Source of the DNA: Pseudomonas sediminis
Lineage (GTDB): Bacteria > Pseudomonadota > Gammaproteobacteria > Pseudomonadales > Pseudomonadaceae
Reading direction: 5' to 3'
NCBI RefSeq assembly: GCF_039555755.1
Contig: NZ_CP154631.1
Location: 2,294,001-2,358,000 of the forward strand
DNA: 64,000 nt
Below are positions 19,175-27,631 of this stretch, in pieces. The number at the start of each line of letters is the position of its first letter. Position 1 is the first letter of the stretch. The notes under the pieces are model-generated. The model worked only from the letters and a program-made list of their open reading frames with translations. It did not search any database and was not told the origin of the DNA. The position numbers and the translations under genes were made by a program.

Positions 19175-19273
19175 CCTTGGCTTCTTGTTCGACTGCGCGA
19201 GGGCTGACGATAACCGGCCGGCGTGCTGGCGGCCATCCCTTTACTAAAAGTCGCACAGCGACACCTCCTATAC

Positions 19274-19307
19274 CCTTCTCCCTTGGGAGAAGGTGGCGCG
19301 AAGCGCC
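19274..19307. repeat. Intergenic inverted repeats between phaC2 and phaD
   Basis: CCTTCTCCC-TT-GGGAGAAGG (19274-19293) followed by GGCGC-GAA-GCGCC (19295-19307), in the 180-bp gap between phaC2 and phaD. Similar CCCTCTCCC/GGGAGAGGG elements are frequent intergenic repeats in proteobacteria. It may weaken readthrough into phaD. Confidence 0.7.
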
Positions 19308-19354
19308 GGATGAGGGGTGCGCATGTCCACGGGCTTTCTTCGTTGCATGCCGCT

Positions 19355-21037
19355 TCAGCGGATATGCACGTAGGTGCCGGGCGCCGCCTCCATGGTCGGA
19401 TGCTTCTGGCTGCCCAGGGTCATCAGCGTGGCGCGTTGCTCGCCGGAGCGCGCCTGAATCCACTCCAGCCACTGCGGCCACCAGCTGCCCTGCTGATGCT
19501 GGGCGTCGTGATACCAGGCGCGCGGGTCTGAGGTGAGCTTGGCGTTCTCGTAGTAGTTGGCCTTGGGGTTGCCCGGCGGGTTGAGAATGCTCTGGATATG
19601 GCCGCTGTTGGAGAGGATGAAGCGGCGGTTGCCGCCGAGCAGCAGGGTCGAGCGGTAGACTGCGTCCCAGGGCGTGATGTGATCGTTGATGCCGGCCACG
19701 CTGAAACTGTCGACAGTGACCTTGGCCAGGTCCACCGGCGTACCACAGACTTCCAGGCCGCCGCTGCGGCTGAGCGGGTTGTGCTTGAAGAAGTCGATCA
19801 GATCGCCATGCAGTGCAGCGGGCAGGCGGGTGTTGTCGTTGTTCCAGTAGAGGATATCGAAAGCCGGCGGCTGCTTGCCGAGCAGGTAGTTGTTGATCCA
19901 GTAGTTCCAGATCAGGTCGTTGGGGCGCATCCAGGCGAATACCCTGGCCATGTCGCGACCATCCAGCACGCCTTGCTGGTAGGAGCGGCGCTTGGCTGAC
20001 TCGAGGGTTTCCTCGTCGGCGAAGAGCATCGCCGGGCTGTCGATCTGACTGTCGAGCAGACTGACCATATAGGTAGCGCTGGCAACCTTGCGTAACTGCC
20101 GGCGCGCCTGCAGGTGGCCTTGCAGGGCGGCGATGGTCAGACCACCGGCGCAGGCGCCGAGCAGATTGACGTCCTTGCTGCCGGTGATCGCGCGGCAGGC
20201 GTCGACCGCCTCTTCGACCGCCTGCACGTAGCTCGATAGACCCCATTCGCGATGCCGTGGATCGGGATTGCGCCAGCTGATCATGAAGGTCTGCAGGCCG
20301 TTCTTCAGCGTGTACTGGACGAAGCTCTTGTCGTTGGACAGGTCGAATATGTAGTACTTGTTGATCTGCGGCGGCACGATCAGCAGCGGGCGCAGGTACT
20401 GCTTTTCGCTCATCGGCTTGTACTGGATCAGCTCCAGCAGCTCATTGCGAAACACCACTGCGCCGGGGGTGCAGGCCAGGTTACGACCGACCTCGAAAGC
20501 ATGCTTGGTCACCTGGCTGGGCATGCCGTCGTTGTGCAGCAGGTCGTCGAGCAGGTGGCGCAAGCCCTTGAAGGCACTACTGCCGCCGGTATTGAACAGC
20601 TCCTTCAACGCCTGCGGGTTGAGCGGGCTATTGGAGGGCGACAGTGCGTCACTCATCAGCGCGGCGAGAAAGCGCGCGCGGGCGCGATCATCGGCTGACA
20701 GATCGCTGTCGTCGATCCATGCCGCCAGTTGCTTCTGCCACGCCAGATAGGCCTGCAGACTGCGGCGATAGAAGGGGTTGAGGTGCCAGGTTGGATCGGC
20801 GAAACGGGCATCCTGCGGATTGACCTTGTGCAGGGTGTCGCCGAGCAGCACCCGGCCAAGCTGGCCGCCGAAGGCCAGCAGGTGACGACCACTGCGCACC
20901 GGGTTCTTCAGGCCCTGGGCGGCCAGCAGGCGCATCGTGGACAACAGATCGCGACCGCGTACGCCCACTACCGCGCTCTGGGCATTCATGAAACTGGCAG
21001 GTGCCGGCAGTGAGGCCAGGTTCGACTTGTCTCGCAT
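19355..21037 (-). CDS. phaC2: Class II PHA synthase PhaC2
   Basis: A 560-residue medium-chain-length PHA synthase, polymerising (R)-3-hydroxyacyl-CoA. The lipase-like box GACAGG places the nucleophile at Cys-296; the Asp in NDHITPWD (about 452) and the His in NSGHIQS (about 480) complete the triad. ATG 21037 (MRDKSNLASL) is chosen for GGAG at nine bases and for family length; the frame continues upstream without homology. Paralogous to PhaC1 along its full length. A hairpin between phaZ and this gene may set its expression apart. Confidence 0.96.
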   Translation of the reverse strand: MRDKSNLASLPAPASFMNAQSAVVGVRGRDLLSTMRLLAAQGLKNPVRSGRHLLAFGGQLGRVLLGDTLHKVNPQDARFADPTWHLNPFYRRSLQAYLAWQKQLAAWIDDSDLSADDRARARFLAALMSDALSPSNSPLNPQALKELFNTGGSSAFKGLRHLLDDLLHNDGMPSQVTKHAFEVGRNLACTPGAVVFRNELLELIQYKPMSEKQYLRPLLIVPPQINKYYIFDLSNDKSFVQYTLKNGLQTFMISWRNPDPRHREWGLSSYVQAVEEAVDACRAITGSKDVNLLGACAGGLTIAALQGHLQARRQLRKVASATYMVSLLDSQIDSPAMLFADEETLESAKRRSYQQGVLDGRDMARVFAWMRPNDLIWNYWINNYLLGKQPPAFDILYWNNDNTRLPAALHGDLIDFFKHNPLSRSGGLEVCGTPVDLAKVTVDSFSVAGINDHITPWDAVYRSTLLLGGNRRFILSNSGHIQSILNPPGNPKANYYENAKLTSDPRAWYHDAQHQQGSWWPQWLEWIQARSGEQRATLMTLGSQKHPTMEAAPGTYVHIR

Positions 21038-21203
21038 GGTGTAACACTCCATCGTCAAACCGCTTGGCAGGTCGTTGAGCACGACCTGCAAGAGACTTTC
21101 ATGGCGCGGACTGCCTGACGCGCACCTTGTGCTTGTGCAACCTGTGCAGCAAGCCCTGTACCAGGCACACGGGAAGTGCATTCCAGAGCGCCGCGTCGAA
21201 AAT

Positions 21204-21229
21204 CGAAGGGGCCGTTATCGGCCCCTTCG
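21204..21229 (-). terminator. Hairpin between phaZ and phaC2
   Basis: On the minus strand CGAAGGGGCC, loop GATAAC, GGCCCCTTCG, followed by ATTTTCG. A ten-bp GC-rich stem with a short T run, 39 bases after the phaZ stop. It is probably a partial terminator that reduces phaC2 and phaD readthrough. Confidence 0.7.
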
Positions 21230-21267
21230 TCGCGCATGCCCTACATTGCGCACTAAGCTGGTGCGGG

Positions 21268-22125
21268 TCAATGCTGGCGCACGGGTGTTGGCTGCGGGTG
21301 CATCACCGCGCGGTGCCGTTCCTCTTCGAGAAACTTCATGATGATCGGCGCTACCGCCTCGGCGCGGGTCACCAGGAACAGGTGGCCGTCGTCGATCACG
21401 TGCAGTTCGGCGTTGGGAATGCGCCAGGCCAGCAGGCGCATGTTGATCAGTGGGATCAGCGGGTCGTCATCGCCGGCCATCACCAGCGTCGGTTGGCGGA
21501 TCTTGTGCAGCCAGTGAATGCTGGTCCAGCCGAGGCCGGCGAACAGCTGCCAGTAGTAGCCCATCTTGCCGCCCGAACGCACCTTGCTGGCATGCGCCAT
21601 GGCCAGCTTGGGGTCGCGACGGAAGGCGCCGCCGTAGATGTCCGGGGCGATGCGCACGCCGTAGGACGGCTGCACGTAGCGCCGCGGGCTGGCCATGCGC
21701 CAAAGCACCTTGGGCTTGCCTGGCACCATCACCGCGCCGGCCGACGTGGCGGCGAGGATCAGCTTCTTGCAGCGCTCGGGGTAGTCATGGGCGAACTGCT
21801 GCGCGAGTGCGCCGCCCCAGGACACGCCAATGGCGTTGACCTGACCGTAGTCGAGATAGTCCAGCATGCGCGCCGCCAGCTTGGCCAGACCGGGAAACCG
21901 GTAGGGCGTGGCCGGGGTCGATGAGCCACCAACGCCAGGAACGTCGAAGGCGATGATTTCCAACTCTGGGTCCAGGGCGGCGACGAAGGGCATCACCAGC
22001 TCCAGGTTGGCGCCGATGCCGTTGAAAATCAGCAGCGGCACCAACTGGCTGTTGCCCGGCCGCACCGCGGTGCGGATGGTCTGCCCATCGAGGTCGATGG
22101 TGCGGAATACGAATGGTTGCGGCAT
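21268..22125 (-). CDS. phaZ: Intracellular mcl-PHA depolymerase PhaZ
   Basis: A 285-residue alpha/beta-hydrolase that degrades stored medium-chain PHA. Nucleophile elbow GVSWGGALAQ, late Asp in AGDDDPLIP and His in DDGHLFLV form the triad. ATG 22125 (MPQPFVFRTIDL) matches family length; the longer frame to 22194 adds unlikely residues. Located between the two synthases, the usual order in Pseudomonas, so polymer synthesis and breakdown share one locus. Confidence 0.96.
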   Translation of the reverse strand: MPQPFVFRTIDLDGQTIRTAVRPGNSQLVPLLIFNGIGANLELVMPFVAALDPELEIIAFDVPGVGGSSTPATPYRFPGLAKLAARMLDYLDYGQVNAIGVSWGGALAQQFAHDYPERCKKLILAATSAGAVMVPGKPKVLWRMASPRRYVQPSYGVRIAPDIYGGAFRRDPKLAMAHASKVRSGGKMGYYWQLFAGLGWTSIHWLHKIRQPTLVMAGDDDPLIPLINMRLLAWRIPNAELHVIDDGHLFLVTRAEAVAPIIMKFLEEERHRAVMHPQPTPVRQH

Positions 22126-22278
22126 GGGCGCAGCCCCTATGGAGTTAAGCGCTGGAGGCGACGATCCTGGCCGCTTCCAGAATGACCAGGGCAATCCTGG
22201 TTCGTCACGCCCGGCCAGGCCGTCGTGACGTGCGGCACTTCCCAGTGCCGCGGGCAGTGTGGCGCCAGAGGCGCCGCA

Positions 22279-23958
22279 TCAACGTTCGTGTACGTAGGTG
22301 CCCGGGGCGGCTTCGCCGGCCGGGAATTTCTTGTTGCCCAGTGTGGTGGACGCGTTCTTGGTCTTGCCTGAGCGCTCGGCCAGCCAGGTCTGCCAGTGCA
22401 GCCACCAGGAGTCGGCGTGCTTGGTCGAGCTTTCCTGCCAGGCCTTCGGGTCCAGCGGCATCTCGCTGTTGGTCATGTAGCGCGCCTTGGGGTTGCCCGG
22501 CGGGTTGAGAATGCTCTGGATATGGCCGCTGTTGGAGAGCACGAACTCGCACTTGCCGCCGAACAGATGAGCCGATTTGTAGCAGGAATCCCATGGTGTG
22601 ATGTGGTCGGTGGTGCCGGCGACGACGAAGAAGTCGCAGGTGACCTGTTTGAGGTCGATCGGCGTACCGCAGACTTCCAGCGCGCCGGGACGGGTCAACG
22701 GGTTGGTCTGGAACATTTCGATGAACTCGCCGTGCAGCGCAGCCGGCAGGCGTGTGGTGTCGTTGTTCCAGTAGAGAATGTCGAACACCGGCGGCTCGTT
22801 GCCGAGCAGGTAGTTGTTGACCCAGTAGTTCCAGATCAGGTCGTTGGGGCGCATCCAGGCGAACACCTTGGCCATGTCGCTGCCTTCCAGCACGCCGGCC
22901 TGGTAGGAACGGCGCTTGGCCGCTTCCAGGGTCTTCTCGTCGGCGAACAGCGCTACCTGGGTGTCGAGCTGGGTGTCGAGCACGCTGACCAGCAGGGTTA
23001 GGGCATTGACTTTGGGCTGGCCGAGCGCGGCGTAGTGGCCGAGCAGCGAAGCAGTGGTCAGGCCACCGGAGCAGGCGCCGAGCATGTTGACGTCCTTGCT
23101 GCCGGTGATGGCGCAGATGACGTCGATGGCTTCCTTGAGCGCCTCGATGTAGGTGGACAGGCCCCACTCGCGCTGCGCCTTGGTCGGGTTGCGCCAACTG
23201 ACCACGAAGGTCTGCACCTGGCTGCGCAGCAGAAAGCGCGCCAGGCTCTTGTCTGGCGACAGGTCGAAGACGTAGAACTTGTTGATCTGCGGCGGCACCA
23301 CCAGCAGCGGGCGTTCGTGCACGCTCTCGGTGATCGGCTTGTACTGGATCAGCTCCAGCACGTCATTGCGAAACACCACGGCGCCGTCGGTGGTGGCCAA
23401 GTTCTTGCCGACCTCGAAGGCCTCCATGTTCACCTGGCTGGGCATGCCGCCGTTGTGCACCATGTCCTTGGCCAGGTGCGAGAGGCCGTCGAGCAGGCTC
23501 TTGCCGCCGGTTTCGAAGAAACGTTTGACCGCGGCCGGGTTGGCCATGCTGTTGGAGGGTGCCATGGCTTCGGTCATCAGGTTGATCACGAAGTGGCCGC
23601 GGCTGGCGTCCTGCTCGGACAGCGAGCTGTGCTCGATCCAGTCGTGCAGTTCCTTGCGCCAGGCCAGGTAGGTCTGCAGGTAGCGGCGATACAACGGGTT
23701 CTGGCTCCAGGCCGGGTCGGCGAAGCGGCGGTCACCGTCTTCAGGCTTGAGCGCGGACTGGCCGAGCATGACGTTCTTTAGTTCGAGGCCGAAATGGGCG
23801 ACATGCTTGGCGCTGTGGAACGGTTGCTTGAGTGCCTGGGTGAGCACCATGCGGGCAGATGTCAGGAGATCCTTGCCGCGGATGCCAATCACTGGGTTGA
23901 GTCCCAGAGTGTTTTCCGAGGCCTGGCGTTTCAGGTCTTCGTTATTCTTATCACTCAT
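22279..23958 (-). CDS. phaC1: Class II PHA synthase PhaC1
   Basis: A 559-residue synthase, first gene of phaC1-Z-C2-D. GACSGG places the nucleophile at Cys-296, with Asp-451 in TTDHITPW and His-479 in NSGHIQS, the same positions I recall for P. putida PhaC1. GGAG lies eight bases before ATG 23958. It ends about 150 bp before phaZ. A sigma-54-like promoter lies about 130 bp upstream. Confidence 0.97.
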   Translation of the reverse strand: MSDKNNEDLKRQASENTLGLNPVIGIRGKDLLTSARMVLTQALKQPFHSAKHVAHFGLELKNVMLGQSALKPEDGDRRFADPAWSQNPLYRRYLQTYLAWRKELHDWIEHSSLSEQDASRGHFVINLMTEAMAPSNSMANPAAVKRFFETGGKSLLDGLSHLAKDMVHNGGMPSQVNMEAFEVGKNLATTDGAVVFRNDVLELIQYKPITESVHERPLLVVPPQINKFYVFDLSPDKSLARFLLRSQVQTFVVSWRNPTKAQREWGLSTYIEALKEAIDVICAITGSKDVNMLGACSGGLTTASLLGHYAALGQPKVNALTLLVSVLDTQLDTQVALFADEKTLEAAKRRSYQAGVLEGSDMAKVFAWMRPNDLIWNYWVNNYLLGNEPPVFDILYWNNDTTRLPAALHGEFIEMFQTNPLTRPGALEVCGTPIDLKQVTCDFFVVAGTTDHITPWDSCYKSAHLFGGKCEFVLSNSGHIQSILNPPGNPKARYMTNSEMPLDPKAWQESSTKHADSWWLHWQTWLAERSGKTKNASTTLGNKKFPAGEAAPGTYVHER

Positions 23959-24087
23959 CTACGACGCTCCATTGTCCTGAGACGAATACCGGCCTGTGGG
24001 GGCGCGCGGCGACACAGGGCCTGGTACTGCTCGGGTTAACCGGGGGCGGATCGAGTCCGCATCTTTCGTTGCATCTGGCACAGCCAA

Positions 24088-24105
24088 ATGCAGGGAACCT
24101 GCCAG
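24088..24105 (-). promoter_or_regulatory. Putative sigma-54 (-24/-12) promoter of phaC1
   Basis: On the minus strand CTGGCAGGTTCCCTGCAT: GG and GC are separated by exactly ten bases, and the flanks match the sigma-54 consensus TGGCAC-N5-TTGCA at most positions. It lies about 130 bp before the phaC1 start. From memory, a sigma-54-type promoter upstream of phaC1 was reported in P. aeruginosa. The rest of the 296-bp gap (23959-24254) shows no gene. Confidence 0.65.
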
Positions 24106-24254
24106 TTCCTTGGTTACCCGAGTTTTTGAAGTTAAGCAAGCTGGTCAGTGGGGCAGGAGTATGCCGCGATAGATTAGAAAACGCGCTCTAACTGTCGCTA
24201 ACGTGACTCTATGTGATGGGCGCGAGCGCTCTGCGTCGAGGCTTTTGCAGCCGC

Positions 24255-24626
24255 TCAAAGCATCAGGCGGACGACCGACTCGTTGGGGTCGCGAGATTTT
24301 CCGGCAGCGCTGAGTTCGGCCAGGTAGTCGGCCCACAGCGCGTCTTGGCGTGTGGCCAGTTCGTACAGGTATTCCCAGGTGAACAGGCCGCTGTCGTGGC
24401 CATCGTCGAAGCACAGTTTCAGTGCGTAGTTGCCAGCCGGTTCGATGCGCTCGAGACCGACGTTGAGTTTGCCGGTCTGCAGGATCGGCTTGCCATGCCC
24501 CTGTACTTCGGCCGAGGGCGAGTGTACGCGCAGAAACTCGGCACTGAGCCGATAGCTCTGCTCGCCATAGCGCAGCTCCAGGGTTTTCGAGGCCTTGTGC
24601 AGTTTGATTGCGCTGGGGATGGGCAT
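24255..24626 (-). CDS. DUF971 family protein
   Basis: A 123-residue protein of the DUF971 family, the domain also found at the N-terminus of gamma-butyrobetaine hydroxylases. Conserved features seen: LRYGEQSYRLSAEFLRVHSPSA at the start, the central ALKLCFDDGHDSGLFTW and YLYEL. Possible metal-binding Cys/His residues lie in the CFDDGH block. Its role is unknown; in related proteobacteria it sits between hslVU and the PHA genes, as here. Confidence 0.88.
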   Translation of the reverse strand: MPIPSAIKLHKASKTLELRYGEQSYRLSAEFLRVHSPSAEVQGHGKPILQTGKLNVGLERIEPAGNYALKLCFDDGHDSGLFTWEYLYELATRQDALWADYLAELSAAGKSRDPNESVVRLML

Positions 24627-24664
24627 GGCTGATTTCCGTGATCTTTTGGGGTGCTTGCAATGTC

Positions 24665-24730
24665 CTGTAGGAGCGGCTGGGCGGCATTGCGCTTCAGCCG
24701 CGAAATTCGCGGATAAATCCGCTCCTACAG
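24665..24730. repeat. REP-like inverted repeat
   Basis: CTGTAGGAGCGG (24665-24676) and its exact complement CCGCTCCTACAG (24719-24730) enclose a smaller CCGCGAA-ATTCGCGG palindrome. The GTAGGAGCGG ends are typical of Pseudomonas REP elements. It lies in the 288-bp gap between DUF971 and hslU. Confidence 0.8.
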
Positions 24731-24774
24731 AATGGCGCCGGTCACCAGCGACAGGATCGTGCGCCTGGATTTAC

Positions 24775-24914
24775 CAGGCTGTTGAAAAACTACCTACGTT
24801 GCCATTGCTGCGTTAAAAACAGGCTCAAAATGCTCATTTATAGCTCGTAAACTCCGCTTTTTCGCCTGTTTTTGCCTTGCACTGGCTGCCTCGCCTACGT
24901 TTTTCAACGGCCTG
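24775..24914. repeat. Structured dispersed repeat, copy 1 (after hslU)
   Basis: A 140-bp element immediately after the hslU stop codon. Outer arms are CAGGCTGTTGAAAAAC (24775-24790) and GTTTTTCAACGGCCTG (24899-24914), complementary except for one T-G pair. The 59-base core (24815-24873) has stem arms AAAAACAGGC and GCCTGTTTTT and a conserved 27-base loop. Flanking GCTGCGTT and GCCTTGCA are also conserved. The second copy is at 57605-57750. I recall similar sequences as abundant intergenic repeats in Pseudomonas but cannot name the family. Confidence 0.85.
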
Positions 24915-26255
24915 TTACAGGATATAGCGCGACAGGTCTTCGTCCTGCGCCAGCTCGCCGAGGTGGTCGTTGACGTAGGTTGCGTCGATGCGAATCGGTT
25001 CGCCGTTCTGCTGGCCAGCCAGATCACCGGCACTGAAGGAGACTTCCTCCAACAGGCGTTCGAGCAGGGTGTGCAGGCGACGGGCACCGATGTTCTCGGT
25101 CTTCTCGTTGACCTGCCAGGCGATTTCGGCGAGACGCTTGATGCCGTCTTCGGCGAATTCGATGCTCAAACCCTCGGTCTGCAGCAACGCACTGTACTGT
25201 TCGGTAAGCGAAGCGTGCGGCTCGCTGAGGATGCGCTCGAAGTCCTGCGGGCTCAGTGCCTTGAGCTCGACGCGAATCGGCAGGCGGCCTTGCAGCTCGG
25301 GCACCAGGTCGCTCGGCTTGCTCAGGTGGAAAGCGCCCGAGGCGATGAACAGGATATGGTCGGTCTTGACCATGCCCAGCTTGGTGTTGACCGTGCAGCC
25401 CTCGATCAGCGGCAGCAGGTCGCGCTGCACACCCTCGCGAGAAACATCGGCGCCACCGGTATTGCCGCGCTTGGCCACCTTGTCGATCTCGTCGATGAAG
25501 ACGATGCCGTGTTGCTCGACGGCTTCCAGTGCGCGGGCCTTGAGTTCTTCCTCGTTGACCAGGCGCGCGGCTTCCTCGTCGCGCACCAACTTGAGGGCAT
25601 CGGCGACCTTGAGCTTGCGGCTCTTCTTCTTGCCCTTGCCCATGCTGGAGAACAGGTTCTGCAGCTGGTTGGTCATCTCCTCCATGCCCGGCGGGGTCAT
25701 GATCTCGACGCCCATGGGCGAGTCGGCCACTTCGATATCGATTTCCTTGTCGTTCAACTGACCTTCGCGCAGGCGCTTGCGGAACAGCTGACGGGTATTG
25801 GAATCCTCGCTGCGCGCCGGCTCATCACCGAAACCCTGGCGTGCAGGTGGCAGCAGGGCATCGAGGATGCGCTCTTCGGCGGCATCTTCGGCACGGTGGC
25901 GGACCTTGGTGATCTCCTGTTCGCGCAGCATCTTCACCGCGGCATCGGCCAGGTCGCGGATGATCGACTCGACGTCGCGGCCAACGTAGCCGACCTCGGT
26001 GAACTTGGTCGCCTCGACCTTGAGGAACGGCGCGTTGGCCAGCTTGGCCAGGCGACGGGCGATTTCGGTCTTGCCGACACCGGTCGGGCCGATCATCAGG
26101 ATGTTCTTCGGTGTCACTTCCTGGCGCAGTTCAGCCGGAAGCTGCATGCGCCGCCAGCGGTTGCGCAGGGCGATGGCGACGGCGCGTTTGGCGTCGTCCT
26201 GGCCGATGATGTGGCGGTTGAGTTCGTGAACGATCTCGCGGGGCGTCATGGACAT
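24915..26255 (-). CDS. hslU: HslU, ATPase subunit of the HslVU protease
   Basis: A 446-residue AAA+ unfoldase that feeds substrates to HslV. Walker [14 protein letters not shown] near residue 57, Walker [11 protein letters not shown] near 250, the variable I-domain between, sensor-2 region [13 protein letters not shown] and the C-terminal tail ending DLSRYIL, which docks into HslV. ATG 26255 (MSMTPREIV) matches the family N-terminus; the ribosome site is weak. The next in-frame ATG is 26249. Lies 74 bp after hslV. Confidence 0.97.
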   Translation of the reverse strand: MSMTPREIVHELNRHIIGQDDAKRAVAIALRNRWRRMQLPAELRQEVTPKNILMIGPTGVGKTEIARRLAKLANAPFLKVEATKFTEVGYVGRDVESIIRDLADAAVKMLREQEITKVRHRAEDAAEERILDALLPPARQGFGDEPARSEDSNTRQLFRKRLREGQLNDKEIDIEVADSPMGVEIMTPPGMEEMTNQLQNLFSSMGKGKKKSRKLKVADALKLVRDEEAARLVNEEELKARALEAVEQHGIVFIDEIDKVAKRGNTGGADVSREGVQRDLLPLIEGCTVNTKLGMVKTDHILFIASGAFHLSKPSDLVPELQGRLPIRVELKALSPQDFERILSEPHASLTEQYSALLQTEGLSIEFAEDGIKRLAEIAWQVNEKTENIGARRLHTLLERLLEEVSFSAGDLAGQQNGEPIRIDATYVNDHLGELAQDEDLSRYIL

Positions 26256-26329
26256 GGAATCTGGCTCGCTATCGGGAAACTGTGAGCGCCTGTTCGTCGG
26301 CATCGGAACAGGTTCTGAGGCAGTGGACG

Positions 26330-26860
26330 CTACTCGGCAGCGTCCAGTTCCTCGATGGTCTGATGATGGTTGGTGAACACGCAGATGTCGCCGGCGATGC
26401 CGAGTGCGGTCTGCGCTACCTCAAGGGCCGACAGATCGGTCTTCATCAGCAGGGCGCGCGCGGCGGCCTGAGCGAAGTTGCCGCCGGAGCCCATGGCGAT
26501 CAGGCCTTCCTCGGGTTCGACCACGTCGCCGTTGCCGGTGATGACCAGGGATGCGTCCTTGTTGGCCACGGCCAGCATGGCTTCCAGGCGGCTCAGGCTA
26601 CGGTCGGTACGCCAGTCCTTGGCCAGTTCGACGGCGGCGCGTACCAAGTGGCCTTGATGTTTCTCGAGCTGGCCTTCGAAGCGCTCGAACAGGGTGAAAG
26701 CGTCGGCGGTGGCACCGGCGAAGCCGGCCAGCACCTGGCCGTGGTAGAGGCGGCGCACCTTCTTGGCGTTGCCCTTCATGACGGTGTTGCCGAGGGAAAC
26801 CTGGCCGTCGCCAGCCATCACGACCTTGCCGTGGCGGCGCACTGAAACGATGGTGGTCAA
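26330..26860 (-). CDS. hslV: HslV, proteolytic subunit of the HslVU protease
   Basis: A 176-residue proteasome-like threonine protease. After removal of Met-1 the sequence starts [20 protein letters not shown] with the nucleophile Thr-2; Lys in the NAKKVRRLY block completes the site. [15 protein letters not shown] is the conserved C-terminal motif. Upstream of hslU in the usual heat-shock order. Confidence 0.97.
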   Translation of the reverse strand: MTTIVSVRRHGKVVMAGDGQVSLGNTVMKGNAKKVRRLYHGQVLAGFAGATADAFTLFERFEGQLEKHQGHLVRAAVELAKDWRTDRSLSRLEAMLAVANKDASLVITGNGDVVEPEEGLIAMGSGGNFAQAAARALLMKTDLSALEVAQTALGIAGDICVFTNHHQTIEELDAAE

Positions 26861-26956
26861 GGGTGAATCTCCACGCTGCGGGGCGAACTTGCCCGGATGG
26901 AAACTCAGATGGGGTGCCCGCCGCAGATTTTCAACCGGCGGCGGATCAAACGGCGA

Positions 26957-27631
26957 TCAGCGGACCTGGCGCTGCTGTAACAGCAGATTGCTGTAGCCGT
27001 TGCCAGCGAGGGTCTTCTGCGCGGCCGCGAGTTGCTCGCGACTGGCGAAGGGGCCGACCAGAACCCGGTGCCAGGTCTCGTCGCGCACCTTGCCAGTTTC
27101 CACGCGTACGTTCTGGCCGAGCAGGATGATCTGCGCGCGCACAGTGTCGGCATCGTCACGCTTGCGGAACGAGCCTGCCTGGAGGAAGAACTGCGTGGTG
27201 ACGGGCGCGCTGGCCAGTACCGGCGGCGCAGGCGGCGGCACCTGGCCGTTGAGCGCAGCTTCGGCGCGAGCGGTGTCGATCTTCGCAGCCTCTTCCGGGG
27301 TGACCGGTTTCTGTTCGGGCAGGGGGGGCGGCGTTTCTTCCAGTGCCTGCGGCAGGATCACTTCCGACTCCGGCAGCAGGGTGTAGAAATCGTACTTGGG
27401 TCTGGACGGCTCGGGTTGCGTCGGCTTCGGCTCCGGCTTGGTACTGCGGACCTGCTCGCCCTTGTCGCGCTTGATCTCGTCACGGCCCGGTTCGAGGCTG
27501 AACAGAAACATGAAGAAACCACCGACCACCAGGCCGCAGGCCAGCCAGATCCATCCTGGTACGGGCTTTTTCGCCGGGGCTTGGTAGCGACTGGCGCCAC
27601 GTTTCGGTGCCGGTTTCTTGCGCGCTGCCAT
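26957..27631 (-). CDS. FtsN-like SPOR-domain membrane protein
   Basis: A 224-residue bitopic protein. A basic Pro/Lys/Ala-rich N-terminus (residues 1-24), one membrane helix (about 25-47, WIWLACGLVVGGFFMFLFSL), a Pro/Glu-rich periplasmic linker, and a C-terminal SPOR domain (about 145-224, FFLQAGSFRKRDDADTVRAQ). SPOR domains bind denuded septal peptidoglycan, so a role in division like FtsN is inferred. It starts directly after the argS stop (TAA ATG). Confidence 0.9.
   Translation of the reverse strand: MAARKKPAPKRGASRYQAPAKKPVPGWIWLACGLVVGGFFMFLFSLEPGRDEIKRDKGEQVRSTKPEPKPTQPEPSRPKYDFYTLLPESEVILPQALEETPPPLPEQKPVTPEEAAKIDTARAEAALNGQVPPPAPPVLASAPVTTQFFLQAGSFRKRDDADTVRAQIILLGQNVRVETGKVRDETWHRVLVGPFASREQLAAAQKTLAGNGYSNLLLQQRQVR

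Noticed and set aside
24963..26285. A 440-codon plus-strand frame opposite hslU, and a 483-codon minus-strand frame opposite maeB (34441-35892)
   Set aside because: Mirror frames of well-conserved genes; composition is typical of shadows and no ribosome site or known motif is seen.
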